From contig JAISAO010000087.1 of the NCBI GenBank assembly GCA_031266665.1, forward strand, positions 1-40,006: a stretch of 40,006 bases of DNA, given 5' to 3'. This stretch comes from Propionibacteriaceae bacterium (GTDB taxonomy: Bacteria; Actinomycetota; Actinomycetes; Propionibacteriales; Propionibacteriaceae). Position 1 is the first letter of the stretch; every line of letters begins with the position of its first letter. The notes beneath the pieces were generated by a model, which was not told the origin of the DNA, searched no databases, and was given only the letters and a program-made list of their open reading frames with translations. Made by a program: the position numbers and the translations under genes. Of this stretch, positions 23,422-31,504 are shown piece by piece.

Positions 23422-24021
23422 TCAGACTTCTAGCGCCGCCTGGCCAATCGCCCCAGGCACTCCCTTTTTTGCCTTCTTCACGGCCTCTTGAAGGTTGTCG
23501 ACCAGAGAGACCATCGCCGCGAGGACATCGCACCAGAAATGGCTGTCCGCGAGGCGCGTCCGCTTCGATTTTTCAAAGTCTTTCAATACGGTTTCGCACT
23601 GATTCTGCACAAGCGAAGCCAACTCTTGAATCAAGTCAAGGTCGGACGGGTGATCCGCTAGCCAGAGGACGATATCTACTGTCCGTAGGTGCTCCGCTGC
23701 GGCATTAGCGGTCTTTCCGCTGATTCGTTGCCGCGAGATTGGCGCCTTGGTCTTGGGCCTGGAGATCGCGCCAATCTTCTTTACCGCGCGGTCGCGTTGG
23801 CTGCCCCACTCTTGGAGAGCGCTGCGGTTGGCCTGGTCGACTTGCGGCGCGCTGCCATCAGATCCTTCCAAGGGTTGACTTGCGGCGACAGCTCGTGCCC
23901 ACGCGATTCTTCCGAGGCCGTGGTTGCCACCGCCGCATCCGCAACCGCACGGAGGTCCACTTGCGCGACGGCACCCGCTTCCCGAGCACTTGAGAGAGGT
24001 TTCTGTTTCTTGCGCCGACAT
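23422..24021 (-). CDS. Hypothetical protein with Cys-rich N-terminus
   Basis: A 199-residue protein from the ATG at 24021, which has a GGGAG site 9 bases upstream. The N-terminus has C12, C17, C25, C27, C29 and H34 in the pattern C-x4-C-x7-C-x-C-x-C-x4-H (GPPCGCGCGGGNHG), which looks like a metal-binding site. A polar middle (50-105) leads to a helical C-terminal domain (about 106-185: EHLRTVDIVLWLADHPSDLDLIQELASLV, VLAAMVSLVDNLQEAVKKAKKG). I do not know the family. It lies in low-GC accessory DNA between gene remnants and may form a pair with the 104-residue gene downstream. Confidence 0.55.
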   Translation of the reverse strand: MSAQETETSLKCSGSGCRRASGPPCGCGCGGGNHGLGRIAWARAVAASQPLEGSDGSAPQVDQANRSALQEWGSQRDRAVKKIGAISRPKTKAPISRQRISGKTANAAAEHLRTVDIVLWLADHPSDLDLIQELASLVQNQCETVLKDFEKSKRTRLADSHFWCDVLAAMVSLVDNLQEAVKKAKKGVPGAIGQAALEV

Positions 24022-24111
24022 CGTGACGAACTCCCATCGCCCACGGACGGCCAACTCCAAAGACGGAATCCGACTACTTCTCAGCATATCAGCTTGAACT
24101 GAACTCACATC

Positions 24112-24312
24112 CAGGCGCTCGACGATGTGGCGGTGGCCGGCTTCGACGACGCCGGCCTGGCCGCCGCCCACAAGCCCCCGCTGACGACGATGCGACAGCC
24201 CTTCAACCGCATCGCCGACGAGATGGTGCGCCTGCTCCTGGCCGTCATCGCCGGCGACGGCCCCGCCGCCACCCTCCTGACCCCGACCCTGGTCCGCCGC
24301 CAGTCGGTCTGA
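24112..24312 (+). pseudogene. LacI-family regulator, C-terminal remnant
   Basis: The frame encodes DDVAVAGFDDAGLAA and LTTMRQPFNRIADEMVRLLLAVIAG, ending in LTPTLVRRQSV. This matches the last 65 or so residues of LacI/GalR regulators (DVAVVGFDD...P.LTTV.QP...P.LV.R.S). The DNA-binding and most of the ligand domain are missing, with a stop codon just upstream at 24100. The break marks the right edge of the inserted low-GC DNA. Confidence 0.75.
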
Positions 24313-24363
24313 CCGGCCTCCGAACGCGGTCCGGGACCGAGTGCCGGCTGGGCCGCCCAACGG

Positions 24364-25218
24364 TCAGCGCAGCCGGACGGCCTCGAAGTGGTGGCTGGGG
24401 TGGACGATCTGGTCTTGGGCGGCCACCAGTTGGAGTTCGCGCTGGCCGGAGCGGGCGGTGGCCTCCAGGATGGAGTAGACGATGTCGGCGGTCTGGGCCA
24501 GGGCCTGGTCCAGAGAGTCGCCGGCCAGCAACTTGGCCAGGAAGACGGCGCTGGTGACATCGCCCGAGCCGGTGAAGACGCGGTCGATCAGCGGTGTCGT
24601 CACCAGCCAGGCCTGGTCGGCCCGGGCCGCCACCATGGCGATGGTGTCCGTCGGCGCGTCCTCGGCCGTGGCGCTGGTCACCAGGACGGTGGCGGGGCCT
24701 TGGGCGATCAGTTGGTCGCAGCCGGCCAACAGGTCGGCCAGGGACTTGGTCCGCCGGTCGGTCAGGAAGTCGAGCTCGAACTGGTTGGGGGTGACGATGT
24801 CGGCTTTCGGCACAACGTGGTCGCGTAGGAAGCCGGGGATGCCGGAGGCGACGTAGAAGCCCCGGCCGACATCGCCCATCACCGGGTCGCAGCAGTAGAC
24901 CGCGCCCAGGCGGCGGCTTCGGACCAGGGCCACGGCGTCGAGGATGGTGGCGCCCATCTCCTCGCTGCCCTGGTAGCCGGTCAGGACGGCGTCGACCCCG
25001 GCCAGGGCGCCGCGCTCGTCCACCCCGCGGATGACATCGGCCACCTCGGCGGCCTTGAAGACCGGGCCGCGCCAGGACTGGTAGGCGGTGGTGTTGGAGT
25101 AATGCACCGTCAGCACGGGGTAGGTCTCGACCCCCAGGCGCATCAGGGCGAAGGCGGCGGCCGAGTTGCCGACGTGGCCGTAGGCGACGGACGACTGGAT
25201 CGAAAGAACTGTGGTCAC
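24364..25218 (-). CDS. pdxY: Pyridoxal / pyridoxamine kinase
   Basis: Ribokinase-fold kinase of 284 residues that phosphorylates pyridoxal for the B6 salvage pathway. Seen: N-terminal LSIQSSVAYGHVGNSAAAFALMRLG (5-29), VHYSNTTAYQSWRG, the CDPVMGD motif at 110-116, TPNQFELDFL, and the catalytic GSGD at 217-220. Length is normal for PdxY. The GTG start follows a TAGACT box by 6 bases, so the transcript is probably leaderless. It is divergent from the glycerophosphodiesterase gene and ends next to the LacI remnant. Confidence 0.93.
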   Translation of the reverse strand: MTTVLSIQSSVAYGHVGNSAAAFALMRLGVETYPVLTVHYSNTTAYQSWRGPVFKAAEVADVIRGVDERGALAGVDAVLTGYQGSEEMGATILDAVALVRSRRLGAVYCCDPVMGDVGRGFYVASGIPGFLRDHVVPKADIVTPNQFELDFLTDRRTKSLADLLAGCDQLIAQGPATVLVTSATAEDAPTDTIAMVAARADQAWLVTTPLIDRVFTGSGDVTSAVFLAKLLAGDSLDQALAQTADIVYSILEATARSGQRELQLVAAQDQIVHPSHHFEAVRLR

Positions 25219-25224
25219 CGGGGC

Positions 25225-25230
25225 AGTCTA
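25225..25230 (-). promoter_or_regulatory. -10 box of leaderless pdxY transcript
   Basis: TAGACT on the reverse strand ends 6 bases before the GTG start of pdxY. Confidence 0.5.
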
Positions 25231-25301
25231 ACCCCGGGACGGCCCCCGGGGGACGGTTGGCGCTGTTGTTGGAACACGGCTGTGGGACGGTCCCAGCCGG
25301 G

Positions 25302-25334
25302 GTCGTGAATAGGCCGTGAACAGGTCGTGAACAA
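25302..25334 (+). repeat. Three 11-bp tandem units in the divergent promoter region
   Basis: GTCGTGAATAG, GCCGTGAACAG and GTCGTGAACAA follow one another directly. The spacing is one helical turn, as expected if protein dimers bind side by side. They lie between the pdxY and phosphodiesterase genes. Confidence 0.55.
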
Positions 25335-25422
25335 GGAGGGGGGCGGGCTGGCGGCCCGGGGCGAATGGGGGCAGACTTGGCCCGGCCGCGATCCGCGGCG
25401 GCCCCAAGACCAGGAGAGCCTC

Positions 25423-26214
25423 ATGTTCCATACGCCCCAGCCCTACCGGGGACTGCGGTTCGTGGCCCTGGCCCACCGGGGCGGGGCCGAGTTGCCCGGG
25501 CTGGAGGGCAGGGAGAACACCGTGGCCGCCTTCCAGGCGGCGGTCGCCCTGGGCTATGACTGTTTGGAGACCGACGTCCGGGGGACGGCCGACGGCCAGG
25601 TGATGGTCTTCCACGACGCCGACACCGCCCGGCTGACCGGGGTGCCGGGGCGGATCGAGCGGCGCACCAAGGCCGAGGTGGACCAACTGCGGGTGGGGGG
25701 CGAGGCCATCCCCAGCTTCGACGAACTGCTGGAGGCCTTCCCCGGGCAACGCTTCAACGTCGACCTCAAGACCGACAACGCGGTCCAGCCCTTGGCCTCC
25801 CTGATCGCCCGCCATCGGGCCCAGGAACGGGTGTTGGTGACCTCGTTCGCGCCCATCCGCCTGGCCCGCTTCCGGGCCGTGGCCTGCGGCCGTGTCGCCA
25901 CCGGGGTGTCGTGGCCGGGGATCGCCTGGAACCGCTTCGGGCGCCGGGGTGCCTGGCCGGTCGGGATCGGCGGCCAGGCCTTCCAGGTGCCGGTCCGCCA
26001 ACGCCTCGGCCAGGTCAATATCAGTTTGCTCAACCGGCGGCTGATCGACAACGCCCACCGGGCCGGGCGCAGCGTCCACGTCTGGACGGTCAACGACGCC
26101 GCCACCATGGAGGCGGTGATAGCGGCCGGGGTGGACGGCATCATCACCGACCGCCCCGACATCCTCAAAACTGTTCTACAAGACCACGACCTTTGGGAGG
26201 GCTCCCATGACTGA
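25423..26214 (+). CDS. Glycerophosphodiester phosphodiesterase
   Basis: GDPD-family enzyme of 263 residues that cleaves glycerophosphodiesters to glycerol 3-phosphate and an alcohol. TIM-barrel motifs: HRG at 18-20, ENT at 31-33, catalytic/metal E49 and D51 in CLETDVRGTADG, and H64 in VFHD. Later come FNVDLKT and the closing VHVWTVND and GVDGIITDRPDIL. There is no signal peptide, so it is probably cytoplasmic. The ATG at 25423 has an AGGAGA site. It overlaps the MFS gene by 8 bp, so the two form an operon, and the transporter may move a related compound. Confidence 0.92.
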   Translation: MFHTPQPYRGLRFVALAHRGGAELPGLEGRENTVAAFQAAVALGYDCLETDVRGTADGQVMVFHDADTARLTGVPGRIERRTKAEVDQLRVGGEAIPSFDELLEAFPGQRFNVDLKTDNAVQPLASLIARHRAQERVLVTSFAPIRLARFRAVACGRVATGVSWPGIAWNRFGRRGAWPVGIGGQAFQVPVRQRLGQVNISLLNRRLIDNAHRAGRSVHVWTVNDAATMEAVIAAGVDGIITDRPDILKTVLQDHDLWEGSHD

Positions 26215-27763
26215 TCGGCCGACATCGGGGCAACCGTCCCCGACCGCCGCACCAACCCCGCCGTCCGGGACGCCCCCGGCCGATGTCGCAGCGGCGGCGC
26301 CCGGCGCCGGCGTGGCCCCTGCCGACGCCCCGGGCGTCCCGCCGCCCGTCATCGCCACGCCCCTGGGCGAGGCCGTGGTGCCCGACCCGCCGGCCCGCCG
26401 CCCCGGCGCCGCCCCCGCCTTGGGCGGTCGCGCCCTGGCCCAGGGCGGCGGCACCAAGCGGGGGGTGGTGGCCTGGGCGATGTGGGACTGGGGCACCCAG
26501 CCTTTCAACACCGTCATCACCACCTTCGTCTTCTCGGCCTACATCACCTCGGCCTACTTCGGTGACACTGACGCCAACTCCATGGCCCTGTCGGTCTCGA
26601 CCGCCGTGGCCGGCTTCTTCATCGCCGTCCTGGCCCCGGTGCTGGGCCAAAGCGCCGACCGCAGCGGCCATGTGATGCGCAATCTGCGCTGGCTGACCTG
26701 GGGCGTGGCTCTGATCTCGGCCGCCCTCTACTTCGTCCGCCCGGAGCCGAAGTTCCTCTGGTTCGGCCTCGGCCTGCTGGCCCTGGGCACGGTGGTGAGC
26801 GAGATCGCCGGGGCCGGCTACAACTCGCTGCTCGACCGGGTGGCCACCGAGCGCAACGTCGGCCAGGTGTCGGGCTTCGGCTGGGGTATGGGCTACCTCG
26901 GCGGCATCGTCGTCTTGATGGCCATCTTCTTCTGGTTCGTCAACCCCGAGGTCACGATTCTCGGCCTGGCCAACCAGAACGCCATGGGCATCCGCCTGTC
27001 GATGATCGTCTGCGGGGTCTGGACGCTGCTGTTCACCATCCCCACCTTCGTCTCCTTGCGCGACCGGCCCCCGGCCGCCGACCGGGTGCCCGCCAAGGGC
27101 TTGATCGCCTCCTACGGCGCGCTCATCCGCACCATCCGGCAGCTCTGGCGCGAGCAACGCCAGACCGTCTTCTTCCTGGCCGCCTCGGCCCTGTTCCGCG
27201 ACGGGCTGGCCGGAGTCTTCGCCTTCGGCGCGGTCGTGGCCGTCGGCACCTTCGGCCTCAGCAGCGGCGATGTCATCTTGTTCGGGGCCGCCGCCAACAT
27301 CGTGGCCGGCCTGGCCACCATCGCGGTCGGCCTGCTGGACGACAAACTCGGCCCCAAGACGGTCATCTTGGCCAGCCTCAGCCTTCTGATCGTCTGCGAC
27401 GTCCTGATCTTCGCCTTCCACGACGGCGGCCAGACGGTCTTCTGGGTCTTGGGCCTGCTGATGTCGGCCTGCGTCGGACCGGCCCAGTCGGCCTCCCGCA
27501 GCTTCCTGGCCCGGCTGGTGCCACAGGGCCACAGCGGCGAGATCTTCGGCCTCTACGCCACCACCGGGCGGGTCGTCAGCTTCCTCTCCCCGCTGGCCTT
27601 CGGCGCCATGATCGCCCTCGGCCATCTGGTTCTGGGCCAGGGCCAACAGACTCAACACTGGGGATTGCTAGGCATTATAGTTGTCTTGACGGCCGGTTTA
27701 CTGGTCATGATCCCGGTCAAGCCGGCAGACCAACAGGATGCCATCACCGCCCGGAAAGACTAG
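26207..27763 (+). CDS. MFS transporter (UMF1 / Atg22-like)
   Basis: A 518-residue major-facilitator protein with about 12 hydrophobic segments starting near residue 88 (VAWAMWDWGTQPFNTVITTFVFSAYI). The W-x-x-WDWG-x-QPFNTV opening and GQSADRSG...R loop resemble the UMF1/Atg22 group, whose substrates are mostly unknown. The first 84 or so residues are a Pro/Ala/Gly-rich, probably disordered, cytoplasmic extension that is uncommon in the family. The ATG overlaps the phosphodiesterase stop by 8 bp and has GGGAGG upstream at about 26195-26200. A stable hairpin follows at 27802-27820. Confidence 0.85.
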   Translation: MTDRPTSGQPSPTAAPTPPSGTPPADVAAAAPGAGVAPADAPGVPPPVIATPLGEAVVPDPPARRPGAAPALGGRALAQGGGTKRGVVAWAMWDWGTQPFNTVITTFVFSAYITSAYFGDTDANSMALSVSTAVAGFFIAVLAPVLGQSADRSGHVMRNLRWLTWGVALISAALYFVRPEPKFLWFGLGLLALGTVVSEIAGAGYNSLLDRVATERNVGQVSGFGWGMGYLGGIVVLMAIFFWFVNPEVTILGLANQNAMGIRLSMIVCGVWTLLFTIPTFVSLRDRPPAADRVPAKGLIASYGALIRTIRQLWREQRQTVFFLAASALFRDGLAGVFAFGAVVAVGTFGLSSGDVILFGAAANIVAGLATIAVGLLDDKLGPKTVILASLSLLIVCDVLIFAFHDGGQTVFWVLGLLMSACVGPAQSASRSFLARLVPQGHSGEIFGLYATTGRVVSFLSPLAFGAMIALGHLVLGQGQQTQHWGLLGIIVVLTAGLLVMIPVKPADQQDAITARKD

Positions 27764-28154
27764 TTGACTGTCGCACCAAAACGTCGGACTGGCGTCGCCG
27801 GACGCCGCCGCTGGCGGCGTTGTCGTCGACATCGCCCGACACCGCTCATAACCCAACTTTTAGATGTGACAACCCACTAGTCAGACCGTCACTGCCTGAA
27901 TCGCTGCCTAAAAAGGTGGACTGACATCGCCGGACAACGCCGTTAACAATTTACCTTTAGAGATGGCATCCGCCGGATAGGTCTTGGCCGCCGACGGCCC
28001 GGGACGGGTTCAGCCTTCGTTTAAGTTCCTCCTTCAGCCATCAAGTAGCCAATCGTTAAGGCCTGATGGAGCCATTCCCAACTATGACCATATGCTCACA
28101 GTCTGATGCTAGGCTGATTCGATTCCCAGCGGGATGACCCAAAGCTGAGCATTC
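27764..28154. other. Intergenic region before rbpA
   Basis: No gene seen. It holds the MFS terminator hairpin (27802-27820). A degenerate direct repeat is built around GGACTGGCGTCGCCGGAC at about 27786 and GGACTGACATCGCCGGAC at 27917. A possible TAGGCT -10 box for rbpA is at 28110-28115. AT content is higher than in the flanking genes. Confidence 0.5.
27802..27820 (+). terminator. Terminator hairpin after the MFS gene
   Basis: Perfect 8-bp arms ACGCCGCC / GGCGGCGT with a 3-base loop, 38 bases after the MFS stop codon. There is no long T-run. Confidence 0.55.
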
Positions 28155-28182
28155 GGGAACAAGAACGGTAGGTGCGATGTTG
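28155..28182 (+). promoter_or_regulatory. Sigma-R-like promoter of rbpA
   Basis: GGGAAC and GTTG separated by 18 bases closely match the thiol-stress sigma-R/SigH consensus (GGGAAT-N18-GTT). rbpA is a known sigma-R target in Streptomyces, so the match is meaningful. The start codon lies 31 bases downstream. Confidence 0.65.
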
Positions 28183-28213
28183 ACTACTCGTGAATAGCGA
28201 TGAGGAGGAAGAC

Positions 28214-28543
28214 ATGCCCGCCAAAACGATCAGGAGGACGAGACAACCGGTGACGACCGAGGCTCTCGAACAAGAAGTATTCGCTCCACGGGCGCAAGTG
28301 CCCTACGGTTGCGAGCGCCGACACAGCTTCACCTTGACCTTCGCGGTCGACGCCCCCGCTCCCAGCCACTGGGACTGTCCCCGTTGCGGCCAGTTGGCCG
28401 CCCGCCAAGACAGTGCTCCCGCTCCCGCCCCCCAACCCAAACCCGTCCGCAGTCACTGGGACCGGCTGCTGCAAAGACGAACCATCCCAGAACTGGAAGA
28501 GTTGCTGGCCGAGCGGCTGCGGGAGATGCGCGGCCAGGCGTGA
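28214..28543 (+). CDS. rbpA: RNA polymerase-binding protein RbpA
   Basis: Actinobacterial transcription factor of 109 residues that binds RNA polymerase and the principal sigma factor and stabilises open complexes. The C-terminal sigma-interaction helix region is diagnostic: SHWDRLLQRRTIPELEELLAERL (80-102). The core has a probable zinc site, C33, H37, C55 and C58 (YGCERRH...DCPRCG), of the Streptomyces type. The ATG at 28214 has a strong GAGGAGGAA site at 28202-28210, so the in-frame start further upstream is not needed. The convergent ppm1 neighbour repeats the order seen in mycobacteria and streptomycetes. Confidence 0.95.
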   Translation: MPAKTIRRTRQPVTTEALEQEVFAPRAQVPYGCERRHSFTLTFAVDAPAPSHWDCPRCGQLAARQDSAPAPAPQPKPVRSHWDRLLQRRTIPELEELLAERLREMRGQA

Positions 28544-28605
28544 GGCCGTGGCCGGCCTGAGGGTCTGAGTCCTGAGGGCCTGAGTGAGGTTGGGCGGGGT
28601 TGTGG

Positions 28606-29652
28606 CTAGGCTTCGTCGGTGACGCCGGGAACGGGTTCTGTGGTCTCTGTCCGGGTCGGTTCCGTGGTCTCCGCCCGGGTCGGTTCCGGGGGCGTCCGGC
28701 CGTGGGACAGGAGCCGCTGGGCCTGTCCCAGCCGGTGGCGCAGGCCCCAAAGAGTGGTTTTGACCATGGCCTCGACCACGATCCGTCCGCTCATCTTCGA
28801 CTGGCCGTATTGCCGCTCGATGAAGTCGATCGGCACCTCCACCACAGTGAAGCCGCGCTGAACGGCCTGCCAGGTCAAGTCGACTTGGAAGTTGTAGCCG
28901 GTCGAGGTCAACCGGTCCAGAATGGCCCGCAGGGCGTCGGCCCGGAAGGCGTTGAAACCACCGGTGATGTCGCGCAGGGGCAGGCCTAGCATCCACCGGG
29001 TCCAGAGCGAGCCGCCGCGCGACAGCCATTCCCGGCGCTTGGGCCAGTTGACGACCGAGCCGCCGGCCACATAGCGCGAGCCTTTGACCATATCGGCCGT
29101 GTCCAGGGCGGCCAGCAGCCGGGGCAGTTGCTCCGGCTGGTGGGAGCCGTCGGCGTCGTGTTCGACCAAGATGTCATAGCCCTGGTCCAGCCCCCACCGG
29201 AAACCGGCCAGGTAGGCCGCCCCCAGGCCGCCCTTGCCCCGGCGGTGCATGACGTGGATGTGATGGTCGGCGTCGGCCAGTCGGTCGGCCAGTTGGCCGG
29301 TGCCGTCGGGGGAGTTGTCGTCCACCACCAGAAGGTGGGCCTCGGGCACGGCGGACCGCAGCCGGGCCGTGATCGGCCCGATGTTGTCGGCCTCGTCATA
29401 GGTCGGGATGATGACCAGCACGCCGCCCGCCGGGGCGGTGGGCGAGGCGCCGGCGGGGGGCGGGGCGGTGGTGTCGTTCGGGGCGGTGGTGGTGTCGGCT
29501 TCGGCGGTGGTGTCGGCTTCGGCGGTGCTGTCGTCCGGGGAGGTTGTGGTGTCGGCCCCGGCGGTGGTGTCGTCTGGGGCGGCGGTGTTGTCAGCCTCGG
29601 CGGTGCTGTCGTCCGGGGCTGTGGCGGTCGGATCGGTGGGGGGGATGGTCAT
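28606..29652 (-). CDS. ppm1: Polyprenol monophosphomannose synthase
   Basis: GT2 glycosyltransferase (DPM1 type) of 348 residues. It transfers mannose from GDP-mannose to polyprenyl phosphate, the donor for extracellular mannosylation and lipoglycan synthesis. The catalytic domain starts near residue 77: VLVIIPTYDEADNI, VVDDNSPDGTG (109-119), DAD at 166-168 (EHDADGSHQPEQL), then DITGGFNAFR and ERQYGQSKMSG. The first 75 residues are a Thr/Asp/Ala-rich repeat tail (about 29408-29650). The ATG at 29652 has AAGGAG 8 bases upstream and overlaps the lnt stop by 4 bp. In mycobacteria the two activities can be fused; here they are separate. Confidence 0.92.
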   Translation of the reverse strand: MTIPPTDPTATAPDDSTAEADNTAAPDDTTAGADTTTSPDDSTAEADTTAEADTTTAPNDTTAPPPAGASPTAPAGGVLVIIPTYDEADNIGPITARLRSAVPEAHLLVVDDNSPDGTGQLADRLADADHHIHVMHRRGKGGLGAAYLAGFRWGLDQGYDILVEHDADGSHQPEQLPRLLAALDTADMVKGSRYVAGGSVVNWPKRREWLSRGGSLWTRWMLGLPLRDITGGFNAFRADALRAILDRLTSTGYNFQVDLTWQAVQRGFTVVEVPIDFIERQYGQSKMSGRIVVEAMVKTTLWGLRHRLGQAQRLLSHGRTPPEPTRAETTEPTRTETTEPVPGVTDEA

Positions 29653-31466
29653 GGGCGGGCTCCTTCCTGGCTGACCGCTCCCATTGTGGCAGCCCGGCGC
29701 CGTTGCCGGATCCAGACCAGGCCCAGAATCAAGGCCGGGCCGGCCACCAGGCAAATCTCGATGGTCCGGCGGTGGGCCACCGCCAAGGTCGCCCCGGAGC
29801 GCAGTGGCAGTCGGAGTGAGGCCGCCGCCGACCGGCCCAGCTCGGCTTGCCAGGCGTGGTCCCCCTCCGGGGTGATCCAGCCGGCCAGCGAGTTGGTGGT
29901 GGCGACGGCGATGTCACGGCGCGACTCCATCGCCCGAATCTGGGTGATGGCGTCCTGCTGGGCCATCTGGCCGCTGCCGGTGAGGGACGAGTTGTTGGTC
30001 TGGACCACCACCAGTTGGGCCCCCGGCGTGGTGGCGTCGCCCAGGATGAGGTCGTCGGCCGTGTCGTCGTAGCCGACCTCGAAACAGATCAGCACCCCCA
30101 CCGCGATGATCCGGCCGTCCCGCAGCTGGCCGCTGACGACGCCGACGCCCGATCCGGGGACGGTTTGGCGGCCGACCAATTCGAGTTGGGGGAACAGGGG
30201 CTCGAGCAGGCTCCGCGCCGGCACCCACTCGCCGAAGGGGACGAGGTTGCGCTTGTCGTAGACGGCCTGCGGGCCGTGGTCCCACCAGATGGCCGTGGTG
30301 TGGCGGGAATCCTCCCCCAGCCCGATCAGGCCGCCCAGGAACAACGGCGCCCGGGCCAGGTCGACGGCGGCGTCGAGCAGGGCGGCGGTGCGCTGGTCGG
30401 TGGTCGGGTCGAGGTCGGTCGAACTCTCCGGCCAGAGCACGAAATCCGGCCGCTCTGCCTGGCCGACGGCGACTTGGGCCATCAAGGCGATGGTCTCGGC
30501 CAAGGAGTTGTAGGTCGTCGTGCGGGCGGGGCCGAGGGATGTCAGCCCCGTTCCCGGCGCGTTGCCCTGGATGACGCCGACCACCACGGAGTCGTCGGCG
30601 GCGGCGGGGACGTACTGGTCGCCGGTCCAGCCCCCCAGTCCGACCAGTCCGAGGACGACCCAGGTGGCGACCGCCCGGGCGGCGATGGACAACAGGGCCA
30701 ACGGCTGGATCAGGTCTTGCAGGGCGACCGGCAACTCGACCGGTGTGCCGGGAGCCACCTCGGGCCGGGGCTTGGCGGCGGGGGCGGGCGCCGTCGGGGG
30801 CGGGGCGGTGGTGACGGCGGCCGAGACTGGCGCCGTCGGACCGGTGGCGGTGGTGGTCGTGGCCGGGGCGGTCCGGTCCGGATCCAGCAGGGCCAGGCTC
30901 AGCCGGCCCTGGCGTTTGGCCGCCACCAGGGCCTGGGCCGCCCAAGGCAGCATGAAGCTGGTGGCGGCGATCAGCCAGGAGACGCCGCTGGCCGAGATCA
31001 GCGGGAACCAGCCGTCGATCGGCGTGTCGGCGGCGGCGTAGGCCAGCCGGCCCCAGGGGAACCCGCCCAGCGGCCAGCGGCTGTCCACGAACTCGACCGC
31101 CACCACGGCGGCGGCGGCGAACAGGGGCCAGCCGGGGAAGCGCCCCAGCCAGGTCAGCGCCACCCCCAAGAGGGCGAACCAAGCGGCCATCAGGGCCGCC
31201 AGCGGGAAGGTCGCCCCCCAAACCTCGTCCACCACCAAGAGCCAACGGATCAAAGTGGTGAAGAACCCCAGGCCGAAGAGATAGCCCAACACCAGCCCGG
31301 CCCGCAGCCGGGGCCGGCGCACAGCCGTCAGCCAGCCGAAGACCGCCAGCCCCAGCGGCATCAGCGGCCACCACCCGGTGGGCGGGAAAGCCAGCCCGAC
31401 GGCCACCCCGGCCGCCAAGGCCGACACCGCCGAGACCAGGCGGCGAGTTCGAACCGGGCTAGACAT
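29649..31466 (-). CDS. lnt: Apolipoprotein N-acyltransferase
   Basis: Membrane enzyme of 605 residues that adds the third acyl chain to lipoproteins. The N-terminal half has six or so membrane segments (about 10-185), then a nitrilase-like domain (about 293-560) and a last membrane helix near the C-terminus. The catalytic triad is visible: E347 in LWPESS, K405 in VYDKRNLVPFGEW and C461 in VLICFEVGYDD. A Thr/Pro/Ala-rich insertion (about 200-245) lies before the nitrilase domain. The ATG at 31466 follows a TAGGAT box by 7 bases. Its 4-bp overlap with ppm1 implies coupled expression; LpqB would be one of its substrates. Confidence 0.93.
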   Translation of the reverse strand: MSSPVRTRRLVSAVSALAAGVAVGLAFPPTGWWPLMPLGLAVFGWLTAVRRPRLRAGLVLGYLFGLGFFTTLIRWLLVVDEVWGATFPLAALMAAWFALLGVALTWLGRFPGWPLFAAAAVVAVEFVDSRWPLGGFPWGRLAYAAADTPIDGWFPLISASGVSWLIAATSFMLPWAAQALVAAKRQGRLSLALLDPDRTAPATTTTATGPTAPVSAAVTTAPPPTAPAPAAKPRPEVAPGTPVELPVALQDLIQPLALLSIAARAVATWVVLGLVGLGGWTGDQYVPAAADDSVVVGVIQGNAPGTGLTSLGPARTTTYNSLAETIALMAQVAVGQAERPDFVLWPESSTDLDPTTDQRTAALLDAAVDLARAPLFLGGLIGLGEDSRHTTAIWWDHGPQAVYDKRNLVPFGEWVPARSLLEPLFPQLELVGRQTVPGSGVGVVSGQLRDGRIIAVGVLICFEVGYDDTADDLILGDATTPGAQLVVVQTNNSSLTGSGQMAQQDAITQIRAMESRRDIAVATTNSLAGWITPEGDHAWQAELGRSAAASLRLPLRSGATLAVAHRRTIEICLVAGPALILGLVWIRQRRRAATMGAVSQEGARP

Positions 31467-31473
31467 TGACGCG

Positions 31474-31479
31474 ATCCTA
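31474..31479 (-). promoter_or_regulatory. -10 box of leaderless lnt transcript
   Basis: TAGGAT on the reverse strand ends 7 bases before the lnt ATG. It faces a forward TATACT-like box at 31493-31498; the two divergent genes are only 38 bases apart. Confidence 0.5.
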
Positions 31480-31492
31480 CGCCCGAGCTCAT

Positions 31493-31498
31493 TATGCT
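31493..31498 (+). promoter_or_regulatory. -10 box of leaderless acidic-protein / tlyA transcript
   Basis: TATGCT ends 6 bases before the ATG at 31505. With the lnt box it makes a very compact divergent promoter in which each -35 region must lie over the other gene's start. Confidence 0.5.
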
Positions 31499-31504
31499 GA
31501 GGCG

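Noticed and set aside
23422-24360. Longer form of the Cys-rich protein starting at 24360
   Set aside because: The extra N-terminus is antisense to the LacI remnant; the ATG at 24021 has a ribosome site.
26165-27658. Reverse-strand frame across the MFS gene
   Set aside because: Its Glu/Gly/Gln-rich translation is the mirror of a membrane protein, and it has no start signals.
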